Shown here: positions 17,197 to 17,438 of the stretch, one piece after another
Layout: every line of letters begins with the position of its first letter
Numbering within the stretch: the first letter of the stretch is position 1
From: Candidatus Minthomonas equi
GTDB taxonomy: Bacteria > Bacteroidota > Bacteroidia > Bacteroidales > UBA932
Assembly (NCBI GenBank): GCA_018064575.1
Contig: JAGHUZ010000144.1
Location: 1-17,438, forward strand
Length of the DNA: 17,438 nucleotides
Reading direction: 5' to 3'
Notes under the pieces: model-generated
Database searches by the model: none
Told to the model about the DNA's origin: nothing
Seen by the model: the letters and a program-made list of their open reading frames with translations, nothing else
Translations under genes and position numbers: made by a program

Positions 17197-17438
17197 ATGA
17201 AAAACATTATGACCATCACGGGCGACCTTGGTTCAGGCAAGAGCACTGTCGCCAGAAAAATCTGTGAAATGACTGGAATGGACTATTTTTCCACCGGAAC
17301 CATCCAGCGCCAGATAGCCGCAGAACGCGGAATCGACACCCTCCAGCTGAACAAGGACTGTAAAAACGACAAATCGGTGGATGACTTGATAGACAACCGC
17401 CTGCGGGCTATGAACACCGATGGGACAGACAATATCAT
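17197..17438 (+). CDS. Cytidylate-kinase-like P-loop kinase, N-terminal 80 residues (runs off the window)
   Basis: The ATG at 17197 opens a frame with no stop to the end of the window. The first residues give MTITGDLGSGKSTVARKI, a Walker A motif GDLGSGKST at residues 9-17, followed by MDYFSTGTIQRQIAAERG, the substrate-side segment typical of the cytidylate-kinase-like family (Cytidylate_kin_2), which phosphorylates CMP/dCMP or is related to enzymes that do. The start lies 3 bases after the TAA of the AsmA-like gene, so the two share a transcript. The lid and the remaining nucleotide-binding residues are not visible, so substrate cannot be judged and it may not be the organism's main CMP kinase. 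Confidence 0.8.
   Translation, partial: MKNIMTITGDLGSGKSTVARKICEMTGMDYFSTGTIQRQIAAERGIDTLQLNKDCKNDKSVDDLIDNRLRAMNTDGTDNI

Overview
The window looks like chromosomal DNA of a Bacteroidota bacterium, most likely of the order Bacteroidales; I would not name a genus from this alone. The grounds are promoter -7 boxes of the Bacteroidota form TAnnTTTG upstream of several genes, near-absence of Shine-Dalgarno sequences, and gene content (pyruvate:ferredoxin oxidoreductase, an Lnb-type DUF4105 protein, an OstA-like protein without a barrel, a huge AsmA-like protein) typical of that phylum. I see no mobile element, phage gene, CRISPR array or broken gene. Intergenic spaces are all short (at most about 150 bases).

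Layout. Positions 1-2249 (minus) hold the first two thirds of a pyruvate:ferredoxin oxidoreductase. Its promoter lies in, and partly overlaps, the terminator of fabD (2354-3280, minus). A tRNA-Arg(CCG) with its own promoter and terminator sits on the plus strand at 3325-3399. From 10663 down to 3426 (minus) runs a tight cluster: guaB, a SurA-N-like lipoprotein, a SurA-like periplasmic chaperone, an OstA/LptA-like protein, fabG and an HdeD/DUF308 membrane protein. Junctions from guaB to fabG are gaps of 1-2 bases or overlaps of 1-4 bases. A second minus-strand group, 13604 to 10709, holds a small unknown protein, a strong RNA hairpin, an Lnb-like lipoprotein N-acyltransferase starting at TTG, a YhcH/YjgK-family protein and a YhcC-type radical SAM protein. 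Divergent from it on the plus strand are a 1162-residue AsmA-like protein and the beginning of a cytidylate-kinase-like P-loop kinase.

How they fit together. Many genes relate to building the Gram-negative envelope: fabD and fabG make fatty acids, the SurA-like pair would chaperone outer-membrane proteins, the OstA-like protein belongs to the LPS-transport fold, Lnb would finish lipoproteins by N-acylation, and AsmA-like proteins are thought to move or organise lipids between membranes. GuaB (GMP synthesis), the kinase, the tRNA and the oxidoreductase are housekeeping or central metabolism. I do not see a clearly new multi-gene system. The points most worth a second look are the hairpin plus TTG start before lnb, the terminator/promoter overlap before the oxidoreductase, and the paired SurA-like genes.
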